From contig NZ_JAUMIT010000002.1 of NCBI RefSeq assembly GCF_030519655.1, positions 186,001 through 250,000 on the forward strand: a stretch of 64,000 nucleotides of DNA. The letters run 5' to 3'. Position numbers and translations under genes: made by a program. Positions 24,937 to 32,903 of the stretch are shown piece by piece (within the stretch, counting starts at the first letter, position 1; each line of letters opens with the position of its first letter). The DNA comes from Wenyingzhuangia gilva. GTDB lineage: Bacteria > Bacteroidota > Bacteroidia > Flavobacteriales > Flavobacteriaceae. Under the pieces are notes generated by a model. The model had not been told where the DNA came from, searched no databases, and worked only from the letters and a program-made list of their open reading frames with translations.

Positions 24937-25536
24937 TTAGAAATTTAGTACCGCATCTAAATCTACAGTATCCCAAGTTTTGCTAATTCCATCTTCACCA
25001 GTATGTAATGCTTCACAAGCTTTGTGTAAAGAAGCCAAAGCTTTTTCAGCGTGCCAAGTATTTAAATCAATAGTTGCTTTTAAATAAGCAGTCTTTCCTT
25101 GAATGTTTAAAGTAAAAGGTAAATCATGTGTTTCATTGTTCATAGTTAATGAAATCACTCCTTCATTATTTCCTGATTTAGTAACGGTACCAGAAAGCAT
25201 TTCGGTATTGTCCATTACTCCAAAAAACAACGTTTTAAGTTTGGTGTCACGGATGTCATTATCGCTAAAAATACTACTTACAGGTATTGAGAATTCAACA
25301 CCGTTTAAAGCTTCGTCAATGGTTGCAGCAGACTTGTTATTTTCAATATTTACAGTTTGCATTTGTCCTTTAACACCTGTTTTGTTTGTGAATTTATAAC
25401 CTGTCCAGTTTACCACAGCTGTTTCAGCATCTAATTGATAAGTTGTTACTTCAGATTTTTTTTCGTTTTCTTTTTTTGATGGTTTACATGCTGCAAGTGT
25501 TGCAACGGCCAATAAAATAAGTGTTACTTTTTTCAT
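24937..25536 (-). CDS. YceI family lipoprotein
   Basis: 199 residues. A lipoprotein signal ends in TLAAC (Cys17), and a charged linker leads to a YceI beta-barrel lipocalin-like domain (NWTGYKFTNKTGVKGQ near the start, and the DLNTWHAEKALASL segment). YceI domains bind isoprenoid or other long apolar ligands in the periplasm. Its ATG overlaps the stop of the acyl-CoA-binding protein gene (ATGA), so it is translationally coupled to a lipid-metabolism operon, of which it is the last gene. Confidence 0.9.
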   Translation of the reverse strand: MKKVTLILLAVATLAACKPSKKENEKKSEVTTYQLDAETAVVNWTGYKFTNKTGVKGQMQTVNIENNKSAATIDEALNGVEFSIPVSSIFSDNDIRDTKLKTLFFGVMDNTEMLSGTVTKSGNNEGVISLTMNNETHDLPFTLNIQGKTAYLKATIDLNTWHAEKALASLHKACEALHTGEDGISKTWDTVDLDAVLNF

Positions 25537-25811
25537 GATATCTTTTGATTTGTATATTTTTCTACCAGTTTAATATATTCTTTTTGAGCTTGTTTAGGCG
25601 AAATACCTCTTAATTGCATCCAAGCATTGTATTTAAATGAACTCCTTAAATCTTGATCTTGATTCGCATTAAAACTAAAATCGTCTCCTTTGGTAGCTTG
25701 TTTATAGTATGCGTAGAATTCTAACATGATATCCGGCGGAAGTGTTTCCATTTCTAACGCCAATTTAACCGCTTTGTTAAAGCGCTCTTTTAATAAAGAA
25801 TCATTACTCAT
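25533..25811 (-). CDS. Acyl-CoA-binding protein
   Basis: 92 residues, the size of a free ACBP. The four-helix fold is suggested by the family core FYAYYKQATKGD (residues 32-43), with Tyr35 and Lys37 as acyl-CoA phosphate/adenine contacts, and by YNAWMQLRGISPKQAQKEYI. It would buffer long-chain acyl-CoA in the cytoplasm. It lies 12 bp after psd and overlaps yceI. ACBPs are common in eukaryotes and patchy in bacteria. Here the phospholipid context gives it a sensible role. Confidence 0.93.
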   Translation of the reverse strand: MSNDSLLKERFNKAVKLALEMETLPPDIMLEFYAYYKQATKGDDFSFNANQDQDLRSSFKYNAWMQLRGISPKQAQKEYIKLVEKYTNQKIS

Positions 25812-25823
25812 AAATTATAAAAA

Positions 25824-26477
25824 TTATAAAGATGCAATTACATCTTCTGCACCTTTTACTGTTTGATTTAAAGATACGTTAATTTTAGAATTTAAAGGTA
25901 AAAACAAGTCAACTCTTGATCCAAATTTAATAAAACCAGCATCAGTTCCCTGTAATACTTCTGTACCTTCCACAGCATAGTTTACAATTCTTTTTGCTAA
26001 TGCTCCAGCAATTTGTCTGTATAAAACTTCTCCAAAAGTTTTGTTTTCAATCACAATACTTGTACGTTCATTTTCTTCAGACGCTTTTGGATGCCAAGCA
26101 ACCAAGTATTTACCAGGATGATATTTACTATATTTTACCAATCCGCTTAAACCATATCTTGTAACATGTACATTTAATGGGCTCATAAAAATAGAAACCT
26201 GTAATCTTTTGTCTTTAAAATATTCAGGTTCATATACCTCTTCTATCACAACAACCTTGCCATCAACTGGTGCTACCACATGATTTTCTGACACATTTGT
26301 GTTTCTTTTTGGATTTCTAAAAAATTGCAGTACAATTACTACAAAGAATATTAAAACAACATATATGATGTATTGTAACCAAGGTAAATCTTCTAATAGA
26401 AAATAGGTTAAGTCTGTAATTATTAATGCTAAGATTAATGTGGCTAAAATGATGGTTTTTCCTTCTTTGTGAAACAT
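25824..26477 (-). CDS. psd: Phosphatidylserine decarboxylase proenzyme
   Basis: 217 residues of the short Psd subfamily. It makes phosphatidylethanolamine from phosphatidylserine at the inner membrane. Two hydrophobic helices lie at about 12-30 and 33-52. VVAPVDGKVVVIEEV (near 66-80) and NVHVTR are conserved. The self-cleavage site that gives the pyruvoyl cofactor is Gly186-Ser187 in FIKFGSRVDLF. The gene lies 3 bp after cdsA, so two consecutive phospholipid enzymes are encoded together. A phosphatidylserine synthase is not in the window. Confidence 0.94.
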   Translation of the reverse strand: MFHKEGKTIILATLILALIITDLTYFLLEDLPWLQYIIYVVLIFFVVIVLQFFRNPKRNTNVSENHVVAPVDGKVVVIEEVYEPEYFKDKRLQVSIFMSPLNVHVTRYGLSGLVKYSKYHPGKYLVAWHPKASEENERTSIVIENKTFGEVLYRQIAGALAKRIVNYAVEGTEVLQGTDAGFIKFGSRVDLFLPLNSKINVSLNQTVKGAEDVIASL

Positions 26478-26480
26478 AGT

Positions 26481-27308
26481 TTATGAAATTAGTTGTAAGT
26501 AAAAGTATATAAAAGGAGAGGCAAAAACCAAACTGTCAAAACGATCTAATACACCTCCATGACCTGGGATTAAATTCCCACTATCTTTAATGTTTGCAGC
26601 GCGTTTAAACATAGATTCTACCAAATCTCCAAGGCTACCAAAAATACTGATAACCAAGCTCAGTCCAAGCCATTGTATTAATGAAAACTGTGTAAAATAT
26701 ATAGATAATATACTAGCTGTAATCAATGTTAAAAGTAATCCTCCTACAGAGCCTTCAATGGTTTTGTTTGGTGAAATTCTTTCGAATAATTTTGTTTTAC
26801 CAATACTTTTTCCTGTTAAGTAAGCAAAAGTATCTGTAGACCAAACTAAAATAATACAACCTAAAAAGGTAGTTCCTTCATAAGTATGAGTTTCATTACA
26901 AAAAGGAATGGCTAATATAATGGTAAAAGGGAGTATGGCGTATAAATAGGTTAAAAATACAACACCTAAATCTGTAAATGGTGATTTGTTAACTCTTTTA
27001 AACAATACAATTAAAAAGGCTACAAATAGTAAAACATATATAAAAGCTGAGTTTGTTTCAGCTATAGAAATAGAATCACTTAGGTTAAAATGTTCTTTTA
27101 AAATGGTAATGCTTCCAGCAGATAATACAAATGAAAAGATTCCAAGAATATTAAAAAAAGGTGTTTTATAGTTGCTCAGTTTTTGAAACTCATAAATTGC
27201 AACTAGCATAAAGAAAAAGAACAAAATATAAAAAGTAATACTACTATACAATGTTGCAGATACTAGTATGGCAACAAAAACAATTCCTGAAAGAGCTCTC
27301 TGCAACAT
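26481..27308 (-). CDS. cdsA: Phosphatidate cytidylyltransferase
   Basis: 275 residues and about eight membrane helices. It makes CDP-diacylglycerol from phosphatidate and CTP. The signature region GDLVESMFKRAANIKDSG...GHGGVLDRFDS is at about 225-258, and the upstream STDTFAYLTGKSIGKTKL...SPNKTIEG segment is also typical. Full length. It is 9 bp after the LUD-domain gene and 3 bp before psd in a tight operon. Confidence 0.96.
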   Translation of the reverse strand: MLQRALSGIVFVAILVSATLYSSITFYILFFFFMLVAIYEFQKLSNYKTPFFNILGIFSFVLSAGSITILKEHFNLSDSISIAETNSAFIYVLLFVAFLIVLFKRVNKSPFTDLGVVFLTYLYAILPFTIILAIPFCNETHTYEGTTFLGCIILVWSTDTFAYLTGKSIGKTKLFERISPNKTIEGSVGGLLLTLITASILSIYFTQFSLIQWLGLSLVISIFGSLGDLVESMFKRAANIKDSGNLIPGHGGVLDRFDSLVFASPFIYFYLQLIS

Positions 27309-27317
27309 AATTATATA

Positions 27318-27911
27318 TTATAAATCTTCAATTAAGATAAGGTAAGTGTTTTTGGAATTAGAAAGTCCGTAGTTTAAAAAAGTTTCCTTTTTTTTATCAT
27401 TCCCGTAGCTTTTAATTTCGCAAATATTGCTGGGGATTCTTTGTTTACAACTAGCTTTGATTCCGGTTAAACCTTCTCCCATATTTTTGACGATTTGGCT
27501 AGTGGTAGCCATTACAATAAAATTGCTGTTTAATTCAATTAACTTCATCTCTTTAATCTGATTTGAGGAAATCATGATGTTACCAGAATCAGCAACCAAA
27601 TGTTCACAATTTGTGAAAAAAGGACTATTGTAGTTGGAGTCAGAGATTTGTGTTTTTGTTTTTTTAGAAAATTCAATTAACTTTTCTTGCACACAAGAAA
27701 CTTTATGCCAATCATTCTCTTTTAAAATTCTTGTAAAAACTTCATATGCTTCATTTTCAGAAATACAATATAGAAATTTTCCTCCTTTATTAATAAAGTT
27801 ATGAACAAACAAATCATCTAAAGACAAAACAACGGGTTGTTCGTTGATTTTTTTGTCTTTAGATGATGGTTTAGATTTTGAATTTTTAAAAAGTTTATCG
27901 AATAAACCCAT
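27318..27911 (-). CDS. LUD-domain (LutB/LutC-like) protein
   Basis: 197 residues. The LUD-type core has FFTNCEHLVADSGNIMISSNQ and the IVKNMGEGLTGI segment. The N-terminal 25 residues are lysine/serine-rich. LutC-like proteins act with iron-sulfur partners in lactate oxidation, but the partners (LutA, LutB) are absent here. The gene stands between ftsH and cdsA. A different role linked to envelope or proteolysis is possible; the sequence does not decide it. Confidence 0.8.
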   Translation of the reverse strand: MGLFDKLFKNSKSKPSSKDKKINEQPVVLSLDDLFVHNFINKGGKFLYCISENEAYEVFTRILKENDWHKVSCVQEKLIEFSKKTKTQISDSNYNSPFFTNCEHLVADSGNIMISSNQIKEMKLIELNSNFIVMATTSQIVKNMGEGLTGIKASCKQRIPSNICEIKSYGNDKKKETFLNYGLSNSKNTYLILIEDL

Positions 27912-27938
27912 ATAAATAAATCCTTCCTTTATTGAGGT

Positions 27939-29927
27939 TTAGTTTTCTACCTCAGAATTGTTTTCTTCTGTTTGTTCTTGTTCTTTAAGTTTTTTCTCTA
28001 AGATCTCACTTTCAGATAAAAAAGCTCTTTCTCCAAAAATTTTAATCAAATCATCTTTAAAGATAACTTCTTTTTCTAATAAACGTTCAGCCAATTCTGT
28101 TAATTTGTCTTTATTGTCTGTTAAGATTTGGATGGCTCTTTGATATTGTTGCTCAATTAAAGAGCTAATTTCTTCGTCAATTAACTTAGCGGTAGTTTCG
28201 CTGTACGGTTTTGTGAAGCCATATTCTTGACCGCTAGAATCGTAATAAGTTAAGTTTCCAACCTTTTCACTTAAACCATAAATACTTACCATGGCTCTTG
28301 CTTGTTTGGTTACTTTTTCTAAATCGCTTAATGCACCTGTAGAAATTCTATTAAAGATAACTTTTTCTGCAGCTCTACCTGCTAAAGTAGCACACATTTC
28401 GTCAAGCATTTGTTCAGTTTGTACAATCATTCTTTCTTCAGGTAAGTACCATGCAGCTCCTAATGATTGTCCTCTAGGTACAATGGTTACTTTTACCAAT
28501 GGAGCAGCGTGCTCTAGCATCCAACTAGCAGTAGCGTGTCCAGCTTCATGAAAAGCAATCGTTTTCTTTTCTTTAGCAGAAATAATTTTATTCTTCTTTT
28601 CTAGACCTCCTACAATTCTATCTACAGATTCTAAAAAGTCTTCGTTTTCAATGGATTCTTTTCCTTTACGGGCAGCCATTAAAGCAGCTTCGTTACAAAG
28701 GTTGGCAATATCTGCTCCAGAAAAACCAGGTGTTTGTTGAGCTAAAAAGTCAACTTTTACATCAGTTCCTAATTTTAATGGTTTTAGGTGAACATTAAAA
28801 ATAGCGCTACGCTCGTTTAAATCTGGTAGGTCAACATAAATCTGTCTGTCAAATCTACCTGCACGCATTAAAGCTTTGTCTAAAACATCTGCACGGTTGG
28901 TAGCTGCTATAACGATTACATTTACATCTGTACCAAAACCATCCATTTCTGTTAACAATTGGTTTAATGTGTTTTCACGTTCATCATTACCACCTGTCAT
29001 GTTGTTTTTTCCTCTTGCTCTACCAATGGCATCAATCTCATCAATAAAAATAATAGAAGGAGATTTTTGAGCTGCTTGTTTAAATAAGTCTCTTACTCTA
29101 GAAGCACCAACTCCCACAAACATTTCAACAAAATCAGAACCTGATAAAGAGAAAAAAGGAACCCCTGCTTCACCAGCTACAGCTTTTGCTAATAAGGTTT
29201 TTCCAGTTCCAGGAGGTCCTACTAACAAGGCTCCTTTTGGTATTTTACCCCCAAGGTTTGTGTATTTTTCAGGACTTTTTAAAAAGTCAACAATTTCTTG
29301 AACTTCTTCTTTTGCCCCTTCTAAACCAGCAACATCTTTAAAAGATATTTTTACTTTTTGGTTTTCATCAAATAATTTTGCTTTAGATTTTCCAATGCTA
29401 AAAATTTGTCCACCAGGACCACCAGCACCAGCACCACCAGACATTCTTCTCATAAAGAAAATCCATAAACCTAAGATTAGGATGAATGGTAAGAATCCTA
29501 AAATAGAATCAAAAAGATCTGTTTTATTAACATTTTTAAGGTCAATATCTAGATTGTACTTTTCTTTATTCTCTTTAATTGTATTCTCAAAATTTTCTAG
29601 ACTACCAAAGTTATATGTCAATACAGGTTTTGCACTAACCCATGGTAAAGACTCATCTTTGTTGTTATTTCTAAATTCTTTTTGAGCGTCTTCGGTTAAA
29701 TGAATTTCTGCGTAATCGTTGTTAACAATTAAAATATTTTTAATACTGTTAGCGCGTAATAAATCTTCGAATTTATTTCTAGAAATATCCGTGTTTGTTA
29801 CATTGTTACCAAAAAAATTAAAAGATATAATCACAGCTATGATAGCAGCATATATCCAATAAGAATTAAATTTTGGCTTAAACCCATTAGGATTAGGTTT
29901 AGGTTGGTTTTTTTGTTCTTTGCTCAT
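27939..29927 (-). CDS. ftsH: ATP-dependent zinc metalloprotease FtsH
   Basis: 662 residues: N-terminal helix (about 21-38), FtsH extracellular domain, second helix (about 150-168), glycine-rich linker, AAA+ module (GPPGTGKT near 236, [10 protein letters not shown] Walker B, pore loop FVEMFVGVG) and an M41 protease with HEAGH near 458. It degrades misfolded membrane proteins and regulators. The start is set at 29927 ([10 protein letters not shown]). An upstream in-frame ATG at 30029 would run through the end of rsfS, and the extra 34 residues have no family counterpart. Confidence 0.97.
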   Translation of the reverse strand: MSKEQKNQPKPNPNGFKPKFNSYWIYAAIIAVIISFNFFGNNVTNTDISRNKFEDLLRANSIKNILIVNNDYAEIHLTEDAQKEFRNNNKDESLPWVSAKPVLTYNFGSLENFENTIKENKEKYNLDIDLKNVNKTDLFDSILGFLPFILILGLWIFFMRRMSGGAGAGGPGGQIFSIGKSKAKLFDENQKVKISFKDVAGLEGAKEEVQEIVDFLKSPEKYTNLGGKIPKGALLVGPPGTGKTLLAKAVAGEAGVPFFSLSGSDFVEMFVGVGASRVRDLFKQAAQKSPSIIFIDEIDAIGRARGKNNMTGGNDERENTLNQLLTEMDGFGTDVNVIVIAATNRADVLDKALMRAGRFDRQIYVDLPDLNERSAIFNVHLKPLKLGTDVKVDFLAQQTPGFSGADIANLCNEAALMAARKGKESIENEDFLESVDRIVGGLEKKNKIISAKEKKTIAFHEAGHATASWMLEHAAPLVKVTIVPRGQSLGAAWYLPEERMIVQTEQMLDEMCATLAGRAAEKVIFNRISTGALSDLEKVTKQARAMVSIYGLSEKVGNLTYYDSSGQEYGFTKPYSETTAKLIDEEISSLIEQQYQRAIQILTDNKDKLTELAERLLEKEVIFKDDLIKIFGERAFLSESEILEKKLKEQEQTEENNSEVEN

Positions 29928-29949
29928 TTGTTTTTGTATGCTTTTTCGA

Positions 29950-30312
29950 TTATGAAATCTTAGTGATTTTAGCATCACCCCATAACCCTTCAATATCATA
30001 AAGTTCTCTGACAGGTTTTTGGAAGACATGTACTACAACATGTATATAGTCTAGTAAAATCCAGTTTGCTTGAGATTCTCCTTCTACATGAAAAGGTTTT
30101 TCTTGAGCTTCTTTACCCACTATTTTTTGAATTGACCCTGCAATAGCACTTACATGTGTGTTAGAGGTTCCCGATGCGACTATAAAATAGTCACAAACAG
30201 TGTTCTCAATTTCGCGTAAATCTATCAATTGGATATTCTCTCCTTTTACTTCGTCAATTCCCTTTAAAATGGTACTAATCAATTGATCAGTACTTACGTG
30301 TTTTTTAGACAT
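29950..30312 (-). CDS. rsfS: Ribosome silencing factor
   Basis: 120 residues of the RsfS/Iojap family. It binds ribosomal protein L14 and blocks joining of the 30S and 50S subunits in starvation. Conserved are CDYFIVASGTSNTHVSAIAG, the HVEGESQANWILLDY segment and VHVFQKPVRELYDIEGLWGDA. First gene of the rsfS-ftsH-LUD-cdsA-psd-ACBP-yceI operon, with a promoter box 22 bp upstream. Divergent from birA. Confidence 0.96.
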   Translation of the reverse strand: MSKKHVSTDQLISTILKGIDEVKGENIQLIDLREIENTVCDYFIVASGTSNTHVSAIAGSIQKIVGKEAQEKPFHVEGESQANWILLDYIHVVVHVFQKPVRELYDIEGLWGDAKITKIS

Positions 30313-30334
30313 TAAAAAATCTTTAGTTTTGCTG

Positions 30335-30342
30335 CAAAGTTA
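30335..30342 (-). promoter_or_regulatory. Promoter -7 box of the rsfS-ftsH operon
   Basis: Minus-strand TAACTTTG, a full match to TAnnTTTG, 22 bp before the rsfS ATG. Confidence 0.65.
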
Positions 30343-30388
30343 TCGTTTTTTAAGTGATAACTTACACTAATATAATTATAATTTATTT

Positions 30389-31129
30389 GTGAATATAATC
30401 AAACTTAATGCCATTGACTCTACAAATCGTTTTTTGAAAGATTTGGCAAAAAAATCGGATATAGACAACTTCACGGTAGCGGTTGCAGAAGAACAATTGG
30501 CAGGTAAAGGTCAGATGAATACCGTATGGCATTCAGAAAAAGGAAAAAACTTATTGTTTACAGTTTATGTAGAATTAAAGGGCTTATCTATAGATTTAAT
30601 CCCTTATATTAACTTTTTATCAGCTGTAAAAATAAGAGATGTGATTGATGATGTTTTAGGAAATGTTTCCAAAATAAAAGTAAAATGGCCTAACGACATA
30701 ATGTCATACAACGATAAGATTTCTGGAATATTGGTTGAGAATATTTTAAAAAAGCAACAAGTTGATGCGTGTTTTATTGGGGTGGGATTAAATGTAAATC
30801 AACTTTATTTTCCATCCCATTTAACCAAAGCCAACTCTTTGGCTAATATAAAAGGGAATGAGTTTGATAAAGAAATGGTGTTGGAGAAAATAATATTGGC
30901 TTTAGAAGCGGTAATGAATGTTGATTATATCTATAATAATTTAGAAAAAATTAAACAGGAATATTTAAATCAATTATACAAAATAAATATCCCTACAATG
31001 TTTATGGATACTGAACAAAACATTTTTATGGGGAAAATTGTTGATGTGACCAATGAAGGTCTCTTACTTTTGGAAAAAGAAAATGACTTGATATACAGTT
31101 ATGCTGTGAAAGAAATAAAATTACTTTAA
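30389..31129 (+). CDS. birA: Biotin--[acetyl-CoA-carboxylase] ligase
   Basis: 246 residues, the short class I type without a DNA-binding domain. It attaches biotin to the carboxyl carrier protein. Landmarks are IDSTNRFLKDL at 8-18, the biotinyl-AMP loop region AEEQLAGKGQMNTVWHS near 35-50, KWPNDI near 99 and GIGLNVNQ-like VGLNVNQ near 137. A small C-terminal SH3-like domain follows. The GTG at 30389 is used as start, since relatives begin just ahead of the IIKLNAIDST segment. Convergent with the SRPBCC gene, whose stop overlaps it by 4 bp. Confidence 0.95.
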   Translation: MNIIKLNAIDSTNRFLKDLAKKSDIDNFTVAVAEEQLAGKGQMNTVWHSEKGKNLLFTVYVELKGLSIDLIPYINFLSAVKIRDVIDDVLGNVSKIKVKWPNDIMSYNDKISGILVENILKKQQVDACFIGVGLNVNQLYFPSHLTKANSLANIKGNEFDKEMVLEKIILALEAVMNVDYIYNNLEKIKQEYLNQLYKINIPTMFMDTEQNIFMGKIVDVTNEGLLLLEKENDLIYSYAVKEIKLL

Positions 31130-31515
31130 ATATTTTGCAAGTTATTGCTTAAGGCATTGATAAAATTGGTCAAGGGTTTTTTTACCATCATGGCCATCAT
31201 TGGGTTAAAATTTCCTTCAAAAAATAATTGAGCAGAAGTACTATTTTCCGAAATAGCATTTAAATCAATGGTTAAAGTAAAATCTAATTTACTTGAAGCA
31301 GCACCTAAAACTATTTTATTAGTAGGTGTTTTTTCTTTTAAAATCAATCTAATTTCTGGCATCCCAGTCAAACCAAAAATAAAAGAATCTCCATCCACTT
31401 CAAACTTTTCTTTGTTGTCTGGCATCAACTGTTCAAAATTGTTTAAATCAGTTAAAAAATCAAAAGTTTCTTGGTTTGATTTAAATATGGTTACTAAAGG
31501 AGTTTCTAATTTCAT
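31126..31515 (-). CDS. SRPBCC (START-like) family protein
   Basis: 129 residues with the helix-grip pattern: an N-terminal strand with a short Lys/Glu segment, FDFLTDLNNFEQLMPDN near 18-34, beta-strands through the middle, and a long C-terminal helix (MMAMMVKKPLTNFINALSNNL). Such domains bind hydrophobic ligands. Nothing indicates which. No signal peptide. Single gene, convergent with birA. Confidence 0.8.
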   Translation of the reverse strand: MKLETPLVTIFKSNQETFDFLTDLNNFEQLMPDNKEKFEVDGDSFIFGLTGMPEIRLILKEKTPTNKIVLGAASSKLDFTLTIDLNAISENSTSAQLFFEGNFNPMMAMMVKKPLTNFINALSNNLQNI

Positions 31516-31554
31516 GAATCTATTATTTGGTCTGCAAATATAATTATTGAAGCT

Positions 31555-31590
31555 AAAAAAAGCATCTTAAAAATAATTAAGATGCTTTTT
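31555..31590 (-). terminator. Terminator of pyrE
   Basis: Stem AAAAGCATCTTAA / TTAAGATGCTTTT with a seven-base AAATAAT-type loop, just past the pyrE stop on the minus strand. Confidence 0.88.
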
Positions 31591-31597
31591 GATATGT

Positions 31598-32248
31598 TTA
31601 ATCTTCTTCGTTAGTCCATTTGTCTGGAGCTTTTCTCCAAGTTTGGATCAAGGCTAATTCACTAGAAGTAATATAATTATTTTTTACGGCTTGTTCTATT
31701 AAAACTTGATAGTTACTTAAGGTAGTTAAAGTAACATTGGCAGCTTCAAAGTTTTTGTCAGCAATAGGAAAACCATAAGTAAAAATAGCCATCATTCCTT
31801 TTACATTTACGCCAGCTTCTTTTAAGGCTTCAACAGCTAATAAACTGCTCATTCCTGTGCTGATTAAATCTTCTACCACCACTACATTAGAACCTTTCTC
31901 AAGATATCCCTCAATTTGATTCATTCTACCATGCTTTTTAGGCTCAGGTCTAACATAAACGAAAGGAATTCCTAATTCTTGAGCTACCAAAACTCCAATA
32001 GCAATAGCTCCAGTAGCAACTCCAGCAATAACATCTGGTTTACCATACTGCTCTTCAATAGCATTGGCCATATTGGTTTTTAAAAAATTTCTTATGATTG
32101 GATAAGAAAGTGTAATTCTATTATCGCAGTATATAGGTGATTTCCAACCAGAAGCCCAAGTGAATGGATTTGTAGGTTGTAGTTTAATTGCTTTTATTTT
32201 CAAAAGCTGTTCTGCGGTATTATTTGCTGTATCTTTGTTAAAAATCAT
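31598..32248 (-). CDS. pyrE: Orotate phosphoribosyltransferase
   Basis: 216 residues. It joins orotate to PRPP in pyrimidine synthesis. The PRPP-binding motif VVVVEDLISTG and the substrate loop region YVRPEPKKHGRMNQIEG are clear, as is the N-terminal ASGWKSPIYCDNR. The start is ATG at 32248 (MIFNKDTAN). The longer frame from 32308 would reach into the NUDIX gene and upstream of the promoter box. Only four bases separate that box (32253-32260) from the ATG, so the transcript is likely leaderless. No attenuator is visible. Confidence 0.96.
   Translation of the reverse strand: MIFNKDTANNTAEQLLKIKAIKLQPTNPFTWASGWKSPIYCDNRITLSYPIIRNFLKTNMANAIEEQYGKPDVIAGVATGAIAIGVLVAQELGIPFVYVRPEPKKHGRMNQIEGYLEKGSNVVVVEDLISTGMSSLLAVEALKEAGVNVKGMMAIFTYGFPIADKNFEAANVTLTTLSNYQVLIEQAVKNNYITSSELALIQTWRKAPDKWTNEED
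32230..32237 (+). promoter_or_regulatory. Promoter -7 box of the NUDIX gene, inside pyrE
   Basis: Plus-strand TATCTTTG, full TAnnTTTG match, 18 bp before the NUDIX ATG at 32256. It lies within the first codons of the divergent pyrE gene. Confidence 0.6.
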
Positions 32249-32252
32249 AGTG

Positions 32253-32260
32253 CAAATGTA
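32253..32260 (-). promoter_or_regulatory. Promoter -7 box of pyrE, overlapping the NUDIX start codon
   Basis: Minus-strand TACATTTG, full TAnnTTTG match, four bases before the pyrE ATG. The NUDIX ATG (32256-32258) is inside this box. Confidence 0.62.
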
Positions 32261-32852
32261 TAAAGTTTTTATCAATGAAGTTCCAGTTTTTTTTACAGAA
32301 AAAAACAATGAATTAACAGGTTTTTCTTCTGTGAAATATCAAGAACTTGATTTTATAAATATGTATCAAGAGATTCAAAAGAATCTCGATGCGAAAATAA
32401 ATGTTATTTGTGACAATTTGGAAAATGATTGGAGCAATTTTCTATTAAATTTTGAAGTCCGTAAAGCAGCAGGTGGTGTGGTGAAAAACGTTAGTGATGA
32501 AATCTTATGGATTTACAGATTTGATACATGGGATTTGCCAAAAGGACACATAGAAAAGGGAGAGTCTAAAGAAATTGCAGCCATTAGAGAAGTGGAGGAA
32601 GAGTGTCAAGTAACTGGATTAACTATTGATAAAGAGTTAGAAACTACTTATCATGTTTTTAAACATAAAGGAGTTTTGGTGATGAAGGTTACCTATTGGT
32701 TTGCGATGCATACGAATATTGAAAAACAAACGTTAGTTCCTCAGCTAGAAGAGGGGATTACCCAAGTAGTTTTTAAAACTTTAGAGGAATCAAAAAAATG
32801 TTTAGAGAATACTTATAAAAACATCAAGTTATTGATGGAACAGTTGTTGTAG
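32256..32852 (+). CDS. NUDIX hydrolase
   Basis: 198 residues. A leading region of about 65 residues precedes the Nudix fold. The Nudix box runs from Gly97 (GHIEKGE) to REVEEECQV at 111-119 and keeps the catalytic Glu pair 115/116. The usual Gly near its end is Gln118. It hydrolyses a nucleoside diphosphate linked to some group X; the substrate is not predictable. The ATG at 32256 is chosen because the frame further upstream lies antisense in pyrE. Starts back to back with pyrE, only seven bases between start codons. Confidence 0.92.
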   Translation: MYKVFINEVPVFFTEKNNELTGFSSVKYQELDFINMYQEIQKNLDAKINVICDNLENDWSNFLLNFEVRKAAGGVVKNVSDEILWIYRFDTWDLPKGHIEKGESKEIAAIREVEEECQVTGLTIDKELETTYHVFKHKGVLVMKVTYWFAMHTNIEKQTLVPQLEEGITQVVFKTLEESKKCLENTYKNIKLLMEQLL

Positions 32853-32882
32853 TTTGCGTGTAAAGTTTATTTAATATATTCG
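32853..32882 (+). promoter_or_regulatory. Promoter of dsbD
   Basis: TTTG at 32853-32856, an 18-bp spacer and TATATTCG at 32875-32882, one mismatch from consensus, 21 bp before the ATG. Confidence 0.5.
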
Positions 32883-32903
32883 TCTTAGTATCAAATTATT
32901 TTT

